Counted from the first letter of the stretch, positions 18,916 through 27,749 are shown. The stretch is DNA of 64,000 nucleotides from JAHDHW01 sp963793295 (GCA_963793295.1 CAWBZX010000022.1:1-64000), one strand, 5' to 3'. The notes: a model not told the origin generated them from the letters alone. Translations and numbers: made by a program.

Positions 18916-19560
18916 ATGAATTTTTCAATTTTCTATAAAATAATCAAAGGGATTATTTTAACCTTTTCTTTTTTGTTTTGTGCATCGCAAGCAATGGCTC
19001 AGGAACTTGAAATTACTCCCTTCGCAGGCTATATGTGGGGAGGTAATCTTCGGGTTTATACCGGAGAATTAAGAGCTGGCGATGGGCCAAACTATGGGTT
19101 GGCCTTAAATTATTCGCTTACCCCTGGCACACAACTCGAAGGATTTTGGTTTATCCAGTCTGCAAAAATGAAATTTATTGAGTACGGCTTGTATGAAAAT
19201 GAAACTTCTGTTTTTGACTTAAATACAAACTACATCCATGTGGGGATTTTAAGGGAAATGAATGACGGTCAAGTTGTTCGACCATTTGGTACTTTTAGCA
19301 TGGGAACCACTATTTTTAATTCGAAAGATTCCTTTTATAGTTCGATATGGCGTTTCTCAGTCGGACTAGGGGCTGGTGCGAAGTTTTACTTCTCTGATCG
19401 ATTTGGCTTCAGATTACAGGGACGCTTATTACTTCCTATATATTTTTCGGGTGCAGGTGTTTGGTGTGGAACTAGCGGTAATTGCAATTATGGAATTTCT
19501 TCTGCTACAATTATCGCACAGGGAGATATTTCTGCAGGATTTATTATAGTGATCCGGTAA
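18916..19560 (+). CDS. Outer-membrane beta-barrel-like protein, tandem copy 2
   Basis: The 214-residue protein has a signal peptide (ending AMAQ) and is a paralogue of 18224-18862, sharing ELEITPFAGYMWGGNLR, NYIHVGILREM, GTFSMGTTIF, FGFRLQGRLLLPIYF and GVWCGTSG. The paired Cys (CGTSGNC) probably forms a loop disulfide. It is likely co-transcribed with copy 1. No ligand or function can be assigned. Confidence 0.8.
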   Translation: MNFSIFYKIIKGIILTFSFLFCASQAMAQELEITPFAGYMWGGNLRVYTGELRAGDGPNYGLALNYSLTPGTQLEGFWFIQSAKMKFIEYGLYENETSVFDLNTNYIHVGILREMNDGQVVRPFGTFSMGTTIFNSKDSFYSSIWRFSVGLGAGAKFYFSDRFGFRLQGRLLLPIYFSGAGVWCGTSGNCNYGISSATIIAQGDISAGFIIVIR

Positions 19561-19682
19561 AATAATTTAATATTGAATTAAATCTTCTGAGTCAGTCTAT
19601 CAAATGAAAACAGCTGATCTCAGATAATTTTTCTTTTTTTTAATTGACGATCATTTCTTGATACAGAATATTAAGTTTTCTG

Positions 19683-20507
19683 ATGAAAGTGACTTTTTAC
19701 GGCACCCGAGGTTCAATTCCTATTTGTGATAAAGAATTCCAACAATTTGGTGGAAACACCACCTGTATTCGAGTCAATACACCAAATAAGGAAGTGATTG
19801 GGATCTTTGATGCCGGCACCGGAATCCGAAAACTTGGGATGGATCTTTACCAAGATGGACAGCTAAGTTCCAAACAGTTTTTCATTGTCTTTTCTCATTT
19901 TCATTGGGATCATATTCAAGGCTTTCCATTCTTCAATCCTGCTTATGATTCGAGTGCAGAAATCACCTTAGCCGCGATGGGTAAGGATCGAAATATCAAA
20001 GATTTAAAAGAAGTTTTGGCTTTACAAATGCAGAATCTGTTTTTCCCTATTCAATTAGAGGATATGGGTGCAAAGTTTAATTTTCTATTACCAGATAAGG
20101 CAACCAGTTATTTTAATGTAACAAAAATTACGACTTTAAAGCAGAACCACCCCGGAGGATCTTATGGTTATCGTATCGAAAGAGAAGGCAAAGTTTTAGT
20201 CATTTGTACAGATCTGGAACATGCCGACGGTATTGATCAAAATGTAGTTGAACTAGCTAAAGGCGCAGATTTGCTTATCCACGAAGCGCAATATACCAGC
20301 GAAGAGCTTTTAAATTATAAAGGCTGGGGCCATAGCAGTTACGAACAGGCACTTCAGGTTGCCGAGATGGCAGAAGTCAAACTTCTGGCCATGACACACC
20401 ACGATCCCAACCACGATGATGAATTCCTGAAAAAAATTGAAAAGCAATGTCAGCAGAGATTTCCTAACTGTGTGTTAGCCAGGGAAGATATGGAAATGAC
20501 GCTTTAA
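19683..20507 (+). CDS. MBL-fold metallo-hydrolase (PhnP/cyclic phosphodiesterase-like)
   Basis: The 274-residue cytosolic protein begins with the strand MKVTFYGTRGSIPICD typical of this subgroup. The metal-binding motif HFHWDH (His72, His74, Asp76, His77) follows IVFSHF. Further conserved positions are NHPGGSYGYRI, VICTDLEH (Asp ligand), HEAQYT and the late MTHHDP. Related proteins hydrolyse phosphodiester bonds, for example PhnP on cyclic ribose phosphates, but similar sequences are annotated broadly, so the substrate is open. It is a single gene after the barrel pair. Confidence 0.85.
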   Translation: MKVTFYGTRGSIPICDKEFQQFGGNTTCIRVNTPNKEVIGIFDAGTGIRKLGMDLYQDGQLSSKQFFIVFSHFHWDHIQGFPFFNPAYDSSAEITLAAMGKDRNIKDLKEVLALQMQNLFFPIQLEDMGAKFNFLLPDKATSYFNVTKITTLKQNHPGGSYGYRIEREGKVLVICTDLEHADGIDQNVVELAKGADLLIHEAQYTSEELLNYKGWGHSSYEQALQVAEMAEVKLLAMTHHDPNHDDEFLKKIEKQCQQRFPNCVLAREDMEMTL

Positions 20508-20558
20508 AAATTTGATTTACATTTTTAAAACTGGAAGCAATTCAAATAATAAAAACAG

Positions 20559-21169
20559 ATGAAAATTATTGCTTGTCTTTTTGGTCTGCTCCTAATGACT
20601 GTTTCTTATTCACTTCATAGTCAAGGAAACCAACGATGTCATTTATTACAAGGTGAAAAGTGAGGTCACGATAAATGGAACCAGTAACGTAAAAAACTTT
20701 TCCTGCACAGCAATAAAGGATTTTTATGAAAACCAAAACAAGGTTATTGTAACCCGTAATCCAGGAGTCTTTAGCTATAAAAATGCGAGAGTGGATATCA
20801 CGGTCGACAATTTTGATTGCCATATCGGGAAGATGACCAAAATCATGAAAAAGACTTTGCAGTCTGACAAATATCCGCATGTTGTAATTGTTATTAAAAA
20901 AATTACTTTAGAAGATAAAAGAATGTCAAGATTGACAAAACGGAGATAATATCGTGGCTGATGCAGATGTGACTGTTGCAGGAAAAACCAAAGCCTATAA
21001 AATTGCTTTTAATAATATCGGCAGAACAAATGATTTGGTCACTTTCAAAGGAAAACTTGATCTCGATATGAAAGCACATGATATTGATCCTCCTACCGTC
21101 ATGGGTTTTATAAAAGTACATCAACTCATCAATATTGATTTCAAACTGGATTATAAAATTTGGGAATAA
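20559..21169 (+). pseudogene. YceI-family lipid-binding protein, two apparent frameshifts
   Basis: The pieces read as one protein of about 203 residues in three successive frames. A signal peptide starts at 20559 (MKIIACLFGLLLMTVS). The YceI-like body from about 20632 reads NDVIYYKVKSEVTINGTSNVKNFSC in part. After 20940 the frame changes again to NGDNIVADADVTVAGKT and runs to the stop at 21169. Each change needs one surplus base: near 20629-20633, and in the A-run 20937-20940. YceI proteins are periplasmic lipocalin-like isoprenoid or amphiphile carriers. The body looks well conserved, so sequencing error is as likely as true decay. Confidence 0.7.
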
Positions 21170-21339
21170 CTCACCTCTCTTTAACTGAAAGTTTGTCATT
21201 TTAGTAATCCGGAAAATGCTGACATTTTTTACGCTGATCAGGATTAGTATTTGAATTGATATGTTCAAAAATGATTATATCAAATAATCGGTTTTGATGA
21301 TAACCGTTTCTTCATCGTTTTTATTTTAAGTCTTAACAA

Positions 21340-21383
21340 AAAGAGAGATTGCTTAATTGAACTTCAATACGCAATCTCTCTTT
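21340..21383 (-). terminator. Terminator of the GPW-repeat gene
   Basis: A perfect 13-bp stem (21340-21352 pairing with 21371-21383) is followed on the minus strand by TTTTTG. It lies 27 bases beyond the stop codon of the gene at 21411-23630. Confidence 0.7.
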
Positions 21384-21410
21384 CAAAAAAATACAAAAAT
21401 AAATTATTTT

Positions 21411-23630
21411 TTACCGTCGTCTTCCACCTCCACTTCTTTTAGCGCCACCTGAAGGCCTGGTGGATGGAGTAGCACTTCTTGATCTTTGTTGATTATAATT
21501 CTGTGTTCGTTGTGTCCCTCGTTGTCTGTTTTCGTAACTCCGATTCATCTGTTGATTGGAGCGGTTATTTTGACTAGGTTGCGACCAGGTATTATTTTGG
21601 CGTTGTTCCCAACCTTTATCAGTTTTTCTTTGAATATTTCCCTGCTTATCAGAATAGATATTATTCTTCTTACTTTGATTGGTACTTGGTTGAGCAGGCC
21701 GTGTCGATGGCTGCGATGGTTTAGTCGTTGGTTGCGAAGGTCTATTACTTGGTTGTGACGGTTTCGTTATCGGCTGCGAAGGTCTATTACCTGGTTGTGA
21801 CGGTTTCGTCGTTGGGCGTGTGCTCGGATTACCCGGCCGATTATAATGGGTCGCGCCTTTTCGGTTGTGATAAGCGTTCCGATTGTAATTATTATTGTAC
21901 CGATGATAGTTGTTATATTGAACTGGTCTTGCACGATGTCCGTAATAACCACCCGGAGGGCGATGATAATACACCGGAGGCCTATAATATCGAGGGCCGT
22001 AATATCCGCGGCCATAGCCATACCAACGATATGGCGAACCAAAGCCTACGCTGAAACCCATACTCCAACCATAATATGGATTGTACCGATATGAAAAACC
22101 ATAAGTGACTGGCCTCGGATAATAATATGGGCCATACCAACCACTATAATAATACCCTGTACCGTAAACTATTGTTGGTCCATAAACATAACAACCATAA
22201 TATCCAGGAGTATAACCCACATACACTACTTTTGGAGTTGTTTCATAGATGTACACATACTTGACATTATAAGTTGGATTGGAAGAAGGAATTTTTTCTA
22301 CTTCTTTCGGGCGATTATCAGAAACTTTCCAGGGACCGGTTGGCGAGTCCGCAACAAACCAAATGGCATTGTCGCATAAATAGTATTTATTTCCAGATTT
22401 TAAAACAGTGCTTGAGGTATTAACCGCATATTGCAAGGAAATGCCTTCTATTTTTTCGAAAGCAGGGTCGCCATCGTAAGTGACACTTGCCGTGGCAGTT
22501 TCGCGATCAACTGCTGCAGTTTGTGGGATCTGGGCATCATATTTGGCTTCTTGTGCGGCATTAGTTCCAGCTACACTTGCCAAAACCCCGTCTTTATCAG
22601 AACCTTCCGGTATCTTGGCAAAATCCTCCGGCAATTGGTCGGACGCCATAAATACCCATGGGCCTTTCGTACTTGAAGAAGTAAACCACCTTCCTGATAA
22701 TAAAATATAATATTGTTGGGTCTCAATGTTCATAAACAAATCAGCCTCAGTATTGTCCACATAAAGCAATTTGGTATTTTGTATCGGAACAAACTTTGAT
22801 TCGCCTTTGATTACGATTAATTCTGTCGGTTTAGTGGCCACAACAATTGACGGGATTACATCATTATTTTCCACCGGTACATCTAAATCATCTTCCGCAT
22901 TTTCTTCGTCTTCTGGCAGGTTTTCTTTTTTCAACTTTTCAAGCTTGTTCGATACTTTTTTCTGGTATGTCCAGGGACCTAAAGGGCTATCCGCGGAATA
23001 CCAAAGCTCACCACCGCTCAAATAATACTTGTCGGATTTTTTCTCTTTCACCACAAACATCGCGGTGTTAATCACCCGTTCATAGTTTTTATCTAATTCC
23101 TTTAAACTAGGCTCTCCGTCAATAAATAACAAAACAGCAGGTTCGTTCGAAAAAACAATCAAAGGCGGATCAACATCTAATTCATCATAAGTTGCATTTT
23201 CAACCTCCTCTAGTGAAGCAATTAGTTCATCCTGTGAAAATTCAATATTCCATTTCGGAATTTCGCCTTCCATAAAAGCGCTGAATTGCTCTGTTTTTGA
23301 TTCGTCAACTTCATCAGGAAAACGAACAGCGGTCACTTCTATAGAAGCGAGATTCATCATTCTGGTTTCCCGATCAACATCAAGCGATGCGTTGGTCCAC
23401 AAGGAACCAAAGGTTAATCCTTCTCTATCATTTTCCTTGATTGAAAAAGCAGCACGGGAGATCAATTCATTCTTCTTTACATCATAAGTTTCATTCTGCG
23501 GCTGGTAAATGGTTATGGTGTATTTTTCTGTTGCGATTTCTTTTGGCCAGTTGGCCACAGGCTGATCATCCGTTTGCGCAAATAATTGAAGCGCAAATAT
23601 AAATGTCAGCCAGGTCATTAGGATTTTCAT
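21411..23630 (-). CDS. Secreted repetitive protein with GPW repeats and Tyr/Gly- and Pro-rich tail
   Basis: The 739-residue protein has a signal peptide (1-18, ending LFAQ). About residues 150-460 contain three diverged repeats with the motif KYYL.....W(Y/F)....S..GPW: ELWYSADSPLGPW, RWFTSSSTKGPW and AIWFVADSPTGPW. Each is preceded by a PA-V/I-L-F/VI.G.. strand and a VNT or VDNT step. A Tyr/Gly-rich region (about 465-590) follows, then tandem TKPSQPSNRPSQP-type repeats (about 600-640) and a basic Gln/Arg-rich end (GGAKRSGGGRRR). Similar proteins are sometimes labelled carbohydrate-binding family V/XII; that is a weak family link. An extracytoplasmic, possibly wall- or surface-associated role is inferred. 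Confidence 0.75.
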   Translation of the reverse strand: MKILMTWLTFIFALQLFAQTDDQPVANWPKEIATEKYTITIYQPQNETYDVKKNELISRAAFSIKENDREGLTFGSLWTNASLDVDRETRMMNLASIEVTAVRFPDEVDESKTEQFSAFMEGEIPKWNIEFSQDELIASLEEVENATYDELDVDPPLIVFSNEPAVLLFIDGEPSLKELDKNYERVINTAMFVVKEKKSDKYYLSGGELWYSADSPLGPWTYQKKVSNKLEKLKKENLPEDEENAEDDLDVPVENNDVIPSIVVATKPTELIVIKGESKFVPIQNTKLLYVDNTEADLFMNIETQQYYILLSGRWFTSSSTKGPWVFMASDQLPEDFAKIPEGSDKDGVLASVAGTNAAQEAKYDAQIPQTAAVDRETATASVTYDGDPAFEKIEGISLQYAVNTSSTVLKSGNKYYLCDNAIWFVADSPTGPWKVSDNRPKEVEKIPSSNPTYNVKYVYIYETTPKVVYVGYTPGYYGCYVYGPTIVYGTGYYYSGWYGPYYYPRPVTYGFSYRYNPYYGWSMGFSVGFGSPYRWYGYGRGYYGPRYYRPPVYYHRPPGGYYGHRARPVQYNNYHRYNNNYNRNAYHNRKGATHYNRPGNPSTRPTTKPSQPGNRPSQPITKPSQPSNRPSQPTTKPSQPSTRPAQPSTNQSKKNNIYSDKQGNIQRKTDKGWEQRQNNTWSQPSQNNRSNQQMNRSYENRQRGTQRTQNYNQQRSRSATPSTRPSGGAKRSGGGRRR

Positions 23631-23645
23631 GTTTATATGTTTTTG

Positions 23646-24156
23646 TTAATTTGATTGGTTGTTAAACTCGTATATCACGCCCAACGTAAATAAAAAGCGG
23701 TTTGCTAATTCAGGGCGTCCAAAATCAGTAAATGTAAATATTCCGTCTAAAAAGCCATTTAAATTATCGTTTAATTCATATTGCATTCCGGTACCGAGAT
23801 TGATCCCTGCAGCAATTTTTCCGCTTTCAACAAAGCCTAAAGTACTGGTAGATCCAAAAAAAAACTACTCCTCCCAGTAAGGCATGAAGTTCAACATTTC
23901 CGGCATCAGCATAAATGTAGTTGGCGTTTAAGTTAAAATCACCATAAAAACTACGTTTATTGCCAGTAGAATAACCATCGAAAGAAGCTTCTGCACGCCA
24001 ACGCTTTCCAATAGAAAATTGGCTCTTAATTTGAGCCCCGACATCATTGGTATTCGTCGTATAGGCAATGCCTCCACCGATTGCGAGTTGAGCTGAAATC
24101 TGACTAATTGGCAGCGTTAGCAAAAAAAACAAAAGTGGAAAAATATATCTCATCAA
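23646..24156 (-). pseudogene. Outer-membrane beta-barrel protein with homopolymer frameshift
   Basis: The first part (start 24156) has a signal peptide (MMRYIFPLLFFLLTLPISQ) and barrel-like strands (LAIGGGIAYTTNTND, FYGDFNLNANYIYA). It runs out of frame at a run of nine A on the plus strand (23856-23864). Removing one base restores GSTSTLGFVESGKIAAG and a normal barrel end (RPELANRFLFTLGVIYEF), stopping at 23646-23648. The intact product would be about 170 residues. A long homopolymer is a classic place for a base-calling error or for phase-variable slippage. Confidence 0.65.
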
Positions 24157-24402
24157 TTTAAAATTTGTGGAAGATCTGAATTGTATATTTATCTGAATTT
24201 AAACTCTTTTCAGATCGATTTATTATTGAAAACTTTAAAACCAATCTGATTTGGAAACTCAAGTGTTTGAAGAGTTTTATTCAAAAAAATCTGCTGGCAA
24301 AAATAACTTATTCTATTACAAGAACAGTTTGAATTATGTTAAAAAAATTGTAATCAAAACAAGAAACAGAAGCTTTGGTTTTTCTGATTAGCACTTCCCT
24401 TT

Positions 24403-25014
24403 TTAAAATAAATAGCCAACCCATAATTGCACATTAAAGTTTTTCGAAGATGGATCATACTGCTGTCCATTATAACTAAAATCCTTTTCAACCGCTAAAA
24501 AACCAATGGAGTAGCGCAGTTCGATCATCACAATTTCAAGTTCAATGCCGGTACCTATTGCAAGACCAATGTCAAAAGAATTGTAATTGCTCAAATCCGT
24601 ATTTTTAAAACTATTAGAAGGATTATTCCCATCAGCACCGGTATAAGCTACTTTGGTCAAAAAACTGAATTGAGGGCCAGCATGAAAATTCAGAACTCCT
24701 CCGAGCAGATTGATGCCAGCCAAAACAGGCAGTTCAATATAGTCCAGGTTAGCATCGAAGTTTATTGTCCCAATGTCAAAGGCTCCACCTTTCTGGATAT
24801 AGATCAACTCTGGCTGCACAAACAACCAGTCCTCCTTGACTGGAATCCTAACCATCACACCGCCCTGAAAACCAAATTTGGAAACCCTGTTTGAAGCCAG
24901 ATCACCGTTTCCTGAAATATACGAAAGGTTTACACCTGCTTTGAAACCAAATTGCGCATTGATCCCACATGGGGATGCTATAGAAATAATCAAAATCAAA
25001 AAAAATCTATTCAT
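24403..25014 (-). CDS. PorT-family outer-membrane beta-barrel protein
   Basis: The 203-residue protein has a signal peptide (ending GINAQ). The mature start FGFKAGVNLSYISGNG and the pattern WLFVQPELIYIQKGG, LDYIELPVLAGINL, FNFHAGPQFSFL-like strands and GLAIGTGIELEIVMIELRYSIG are typical of Bacteroidota outer_beta-barrel_2/PorT-like proteins. The gene is 36 bases downstream of the helical-repeat gene at 25051 on the same strand and may be co-transcribed. The ligand or role is unknown. Confidence 0.85.
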   Translation of the reverse strand: MNRFFLILIISIASPCGINAQFGFKAGVNLSYISGNGDLASNRVSKFGFQGGVMVRIPVKEDWLFVQPELIYIQKGGAFDIGTINFDANLDYIELPVLAGINLLGGVLNFHAGPQFSFLTKVAYTGADGNNPSNSFKNTDLSNYNSFDIGLAIGTGIELEIVMIELRYSIGFLAVEKDFSYNGQQYDPSSKNFNVQLWVGYLF

Positions 25015-25050
25015 CGCACGAAATAAGCGAATAGGTTTGAAATCTTTAGG

Positions 25051-26616
25051 TTATGCTATCTTATCTTGCCTTGCTTTGTTCGTTCTATCAAAATAAGCCT
25101 GAATAATGGTTGCAACAGGTACATTGTTTAATTGACTGTCAACCCACCAAAGGAAAACACGCAAATCAAAGATTGACTTTTCCTGCACATAATTTAAAAT
25201 GGTTTTGATGTCTTCTTTGAGATCCAGCAGCGCCTGCTTTTGGCTTTTAGCATCTCGGTCCAGCGCAATCGCTTTTTTAAAAAATTTAAGATAAAAACTT
25301 TCAAGTGTATTTAGTTTGTCCCTGCTTTCCAAAAACCGAAGGGTACTATTCACCAATGAATCTAAATACTGGAAATTCTCGAGCTCATAATGAATGGCCA
25401 TCAACAGCACCCTTGATCGAATATAAACATCTACAAAAACATTGCGATCGACATATCGGTCTACCAAAACAATCCATTCCAATGCTTTATCAAAATTACC
25501 TGAAACATAATAGGTCCATGCGGCATTTGCTAAAAGAGCACCTTCGATGAGCTTGTTGACAATGTTATTATTTTTTTCAAAGTATTTTTCAATTCCGGGA
25601 ATAATAACATCAAGCGCTTTGTCAACCTGATTGGTATTATTATAAAAAAAGAGGTATAAAAATAGATAAGCTCTTTCTTTTTTCTTTTTCAGTTCGTATT
25701 CATGAGCGGGCAGTTTCAGTTTCGTCAATTTTCCCACTTCCCGCTCAAAAAGCTCATATTGTTTAAGCTCCAAAAGATTAAAAAGATAGTTGAATAGTGC
25801 GTTTAAATACCGATCTGGGAATGTTTTTTTAAGCGAAGCATTTCCTTCAAAAAGCTGGATCAATTGCTCGTTCCATATAAATCGTTCTTCATGCTCCCGC
25901 AATGCTTCATAATATTCCGAATAAAAACTCAAGAAATACATTTTTGACAATAAAGTCCTCGCATTATCGTAGTTCTCGAGCAAAGGGTCTTTGATCAAAT
26001 TATTAAATTCGGTAAGCACTTCTCCTTTTTTAATAAAGCCGTATTTGAAATTCAACACACGTAGTCTTTGATACAGGCTAAAATAATTATTATTGAGCTT
26101 CATATCCCTGACCGCTTGTTTTTCCCTTTCGATTATACTTTCATGAGCTTTCATGTAATCCGATGCATCCAGCAAGTGTTCGAGTAATTTACGCTCCCAA
26201 CTGCAAACCAAAACGATTAGGTCATTCCAACCATTTTCTATGGCGATTCCCATCGCCTTGTCCACCATTTTTTTACAACTTTCAAACTGTCTTTTTAGAT
26301 AAAGGATCTCAATATTGCTCAGCAGGTCAGACATTCCGAAATAAGCAGTACTACTTTTACCGGAAAACCGCATACAACGCAAAATCATATTAAAAAGATA
26401 GTTTTTGGCCACCGACAAACCATTTAAGTTATTCGTATAACCAAATTTTTTAGTCAACTTGACTTCATCATATTCTTTTTGGGCTGCAATGGCATCAAAC
26501 AATTTCAAATATTTCTGATCTCCGGTCTTTCCCTGTCCACTCATCAGGATTTTAATGCTTCGTTTTTCTGCGGAAGTCAGGCTTTGAATCAAGTCATAAA
26601 GGGCATTTTTATGCAT
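25051..26616 (-). CDS. Large helical-repeat (TPR-like) protein, paralogue of 14466-15956
   Basis: The 521-residue cytosolic protein has no signal peptide. It is helical throughout, with repeated pairs such as FESCKKMVDKAMGIAIENGW and GNFDKALEWIVLVDRYV. Its N-terminal 75 residues match the general pattern of 14466-15956 (EKRSIKIL, KLFDAIAA, LSVAKNYLFNMIL). I do not recognise an enzyme domain. The repeated presence in one genome suggests a lineage family. It is the upstream gene of a pair with the PorT-like barrel at 24403. Confidence 0.75.
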   Translation of the reverse strand: MHKNALYDLIQSLTSAEKRSIKILMSGQGKTGDQKYLKLFDAIAAQKEYDEVKLTKKFGYTNNLNGLSVAKNYLFNMILRCMRFSGKSSTAYFGMSDLLSNIEILYLKRQFESCKKMVDKAMGIAIENGWNDLIVLVCSWERKLLEHLLDASDYMKAHESIIEREKQAVRDMKLNNNYFSLYQRLRVLNFKYGFIKKGEVLTEFNNLIKDPLLENYDNARTLLSKMYFLSFYSEYYEALREHEERFIWNEQLIQLFEGNASLKKTFPDRYLNALFNYLFNLLELKQYELFEREVGKLTKLKLPAHEYELKKKKERAYLFLYLFFYNNTNQVDKALDVIIPGIEKYFEKNNNIVNKLIEGALLANAAWTYYVSGNFDKALEWIVLVDRYVDRNVFVDVYIRSRVLLMAIHYELENFQYLDSLVNSTLRFLESRDKLNTLESFYLKFFKKAIALDRDAKSQKQALLDLKEDIKTILNYVQEKSIFDLRVFLWWVDSQLNNVPVATIIQAYFDRTNKARQDKIA

Positions 26617-26791
26617 AATAAAGAAATATTAGATTAAGAAAACACCGTTGAACTACTAATCATAAATATTATAAAAAACCATTTCAAATGACTGGATATC
26701 AGTTTTTTACACTTTACCAGTAGCTAACAAAACCTCCTTACAAACCTAATATTATAAATGCTATTTTCAAAATTTTAATTTCCCCTACTCC

Positions 26792-26799
26792 TATCTTTG
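26792..26799 (+). promoter_or_regulatory. Candidate -7 box for the RNA array
   Basis: TATCTTTG fits TAnnTTTG exactly, 22 bases before the first conserved box of the RNA-like array. No clear -33 element is seen. Copies B to D lack an equally good match, so one promoter may serve all four. Confidence 0.35.
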
Positions 26800-26820
26800 A
26801 CCTGTAATTAGATGATATAT

Positions 26821-26936
26821 TATTAGGTGGGTACTAAGCACACAAAAGCCTTTAATCTCTTTCAAGTTCCGGCTTTTCTAAGGAAGCGTTTAACGGTATT
26901 AAAAATAGGAGCTAAAAGGCTTTGTGTGATCTTTTT
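26821..26936 (+). ncRNA. Structured-RNA-like element, copy A
   Basis: Copy A begins with the box TATTAGGTGGGTAC, followed by the left arm CACACAAAAGCCTTT (from 26839). The right arm AAAGGCTTTGTGTG (26915-26928) pairs with it with one bulged A. The 3' end is ATCTTTTT, an intrinsic-terminator-like tail. About 60 bases of variable interior contain a TTCC/GGAA pairing. No matching RNA family is known to me. The strand is inferred from the U-run and from G-U pairs in copy B. Confidence 0.5.
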
Positions 26937-27010
26937 AATTAAAAAATACTCCACCAGGGATATTTCAAAACAAATAAAAAAAATTGCGAAAGCGCAATTC
27001 AAAAAGATAT

Positions 27011-27128
27011 TATTAGGTGGGTACATAAGCACACAGGGTCCTGAGCCAGTTTAATCCGATTCTTTTTCATGAATTACAATTAAGGGAGTCAACAGAATCG
27101 TAAGCAAGGGGCTTTGTGTGAACTTTTT
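27011..27128 (+). ncRNA. Structured-RNA-like element, copy B
   Basis: The same 5' box TATTAGGTGGGTAC as copy A is followed by the closing stem CACACAGGGTCCT (27030-27042) with GGGGCTTTGTGTG (27108-27120). All 13 positions pair if G-U is allowed (four wobbles), and the stem is followed by AACTTTTT. The interior has a perfect 7-bp stem CGATTCT/AGAATCG. The left arm differs from copy A at several positions while pairing is kept at RNA level. A short hairpin AATTGCG-AAAG-CGCAATT (26982-26999) lies between copies A and B. Confidence 0.5.
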
Positions 27129-27192
27129 AATTAAAAAAATCGAGCAGCAATACACATATCGCTATAGAAAAACCATGTTTTTAGTTTTTTGA

Positions 27193-27304
27193 ATTAGGGG
27201 TTTTTAAGCACACATGTCCAGATCCTCCTCCAATCAACACACACAAAGAGAAGACTTTGCGCAGATCGGATGAGACAGAGGTGAAGGACATGCTGTGATC
27301 TTTT
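27193..27304 (+). ncRNA. Structured-RNA-like element, copy C
   Basis: The 5' box is diverged (ATTAGGGGTTTTTAAG). The closing stem CACACATGTCC (27209-27219) pairs with GGACATGCTGTG (27286-27297) with one bulged G, and TTTT follows. Relative to copy A, the inner stem changed from AAAGCC/GGCTTT to ATGTCC/GGACAT, a coordinated change on both arms. The interior includes CAAAG/CTTTG. Confidence 0.45.
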
Positions 27305-27355
27305 ACAAATTTGATCTCGAGTTAATCATTGTTTTTGTTTTGAAGATTTTTGTTT

Positions 27356-27470
27356 TAGATGGGTACTTATCGCACAAAAGCCCCGAGCCGTCTTTTCGCC
27401 ATTGCTATTTATGAGAGAAAATCAATTGGTCGGCAGAAAATGATAGCTTTGGGGCTTTGTGCTTTTTTTT
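27356..27470 (+). ncRNA. Structured-RNA-like element, copy D
   Basis: The 5' box is TAGATGGGTAC. The closing stem GCACAAAAGCCCC (27372-27384) pairs with GGGGCTTTGTGC (27451-27462), with the same bulged A as copy A, and eight T residues follow. The interior has GCCG/CGGC and CCATTG/CAATTGG pairings. It is the most terminator-like of the four. Confidence 0.5.
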
Positions 27471-27606
27471 ATTTTGAATTACCCGGGGATTCCTTGCAAT
27501 CCTATCAAAGCATCCTCTTACTCGCACTTCATGCTTTTTAATCGAACCAGAATGCAGTTATATCAATAAAAAAGAAGGATCAAAAAATAGATTAGTAGCC
27601 TCAAAC

Positions 27607-27655
27607 CATAACTTAAAAAATAAAACCCTTGCAATTCGTTGAATTACAAGGGTTT
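27607..27655 (-). terminator. Terminator of tRNA-Glu
   Basis: On the minus strand a long stem (27655-27643 with 27635-27623, one mismatch) is followed by TTTTATTTTTT (27622 downwards). It lies 15 bases past the 3' end of tRNA-Glu. Confidence 0.75.
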
Positions 27656-27669
27656 AACAATTGGCTTAG

Positions 27670-27741
27670 TAGCCCGTAGGGGAATCGAACCCCTCTTACC
27701 AGGATGAAAACCTGGCGTCCTAGCCGATAGACGAACGGGCC
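27670..27741 (-). tRNA. tRNA-Glu (UUC)
   Basis: The 72-base cloverleaf has acceptor stem GGCCCGT/ACGGGCT, anticodon arm CCAGG-TTTTCAT-CCTGG giving anticodon TTC, and a T-arm AGGGG-TTCGATT-CCCCT. The CCA end is not encoded. It stands alone, followed by its own terminator and preceded by a 10-bp inverted repeat at 27750-27792. Confidence 0.95.
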
Positions 27742-27749
27742 ATCTTTAA

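Noticed and set aside
21728..22094. Overlapping frames inside the Tyr/Pro-repeat gene (both strands)
   Set aside because: Shadow frames created by repetitive codons of 21411-23630.
26827..27054. Short frames across the RNA-like array (also 27359-27541)
   Set aside because: They run through the base-paired arms and U-runs; the covarying stems explain the conservation better.
26821..27470. CRISPR array or integron attC sites for the four repeated units
   Set aside because: Units are not short direct repeats with unique spacers, and the attC core triplets (GTTRRRY/RYYYAAC) and gene cassettes are absent.
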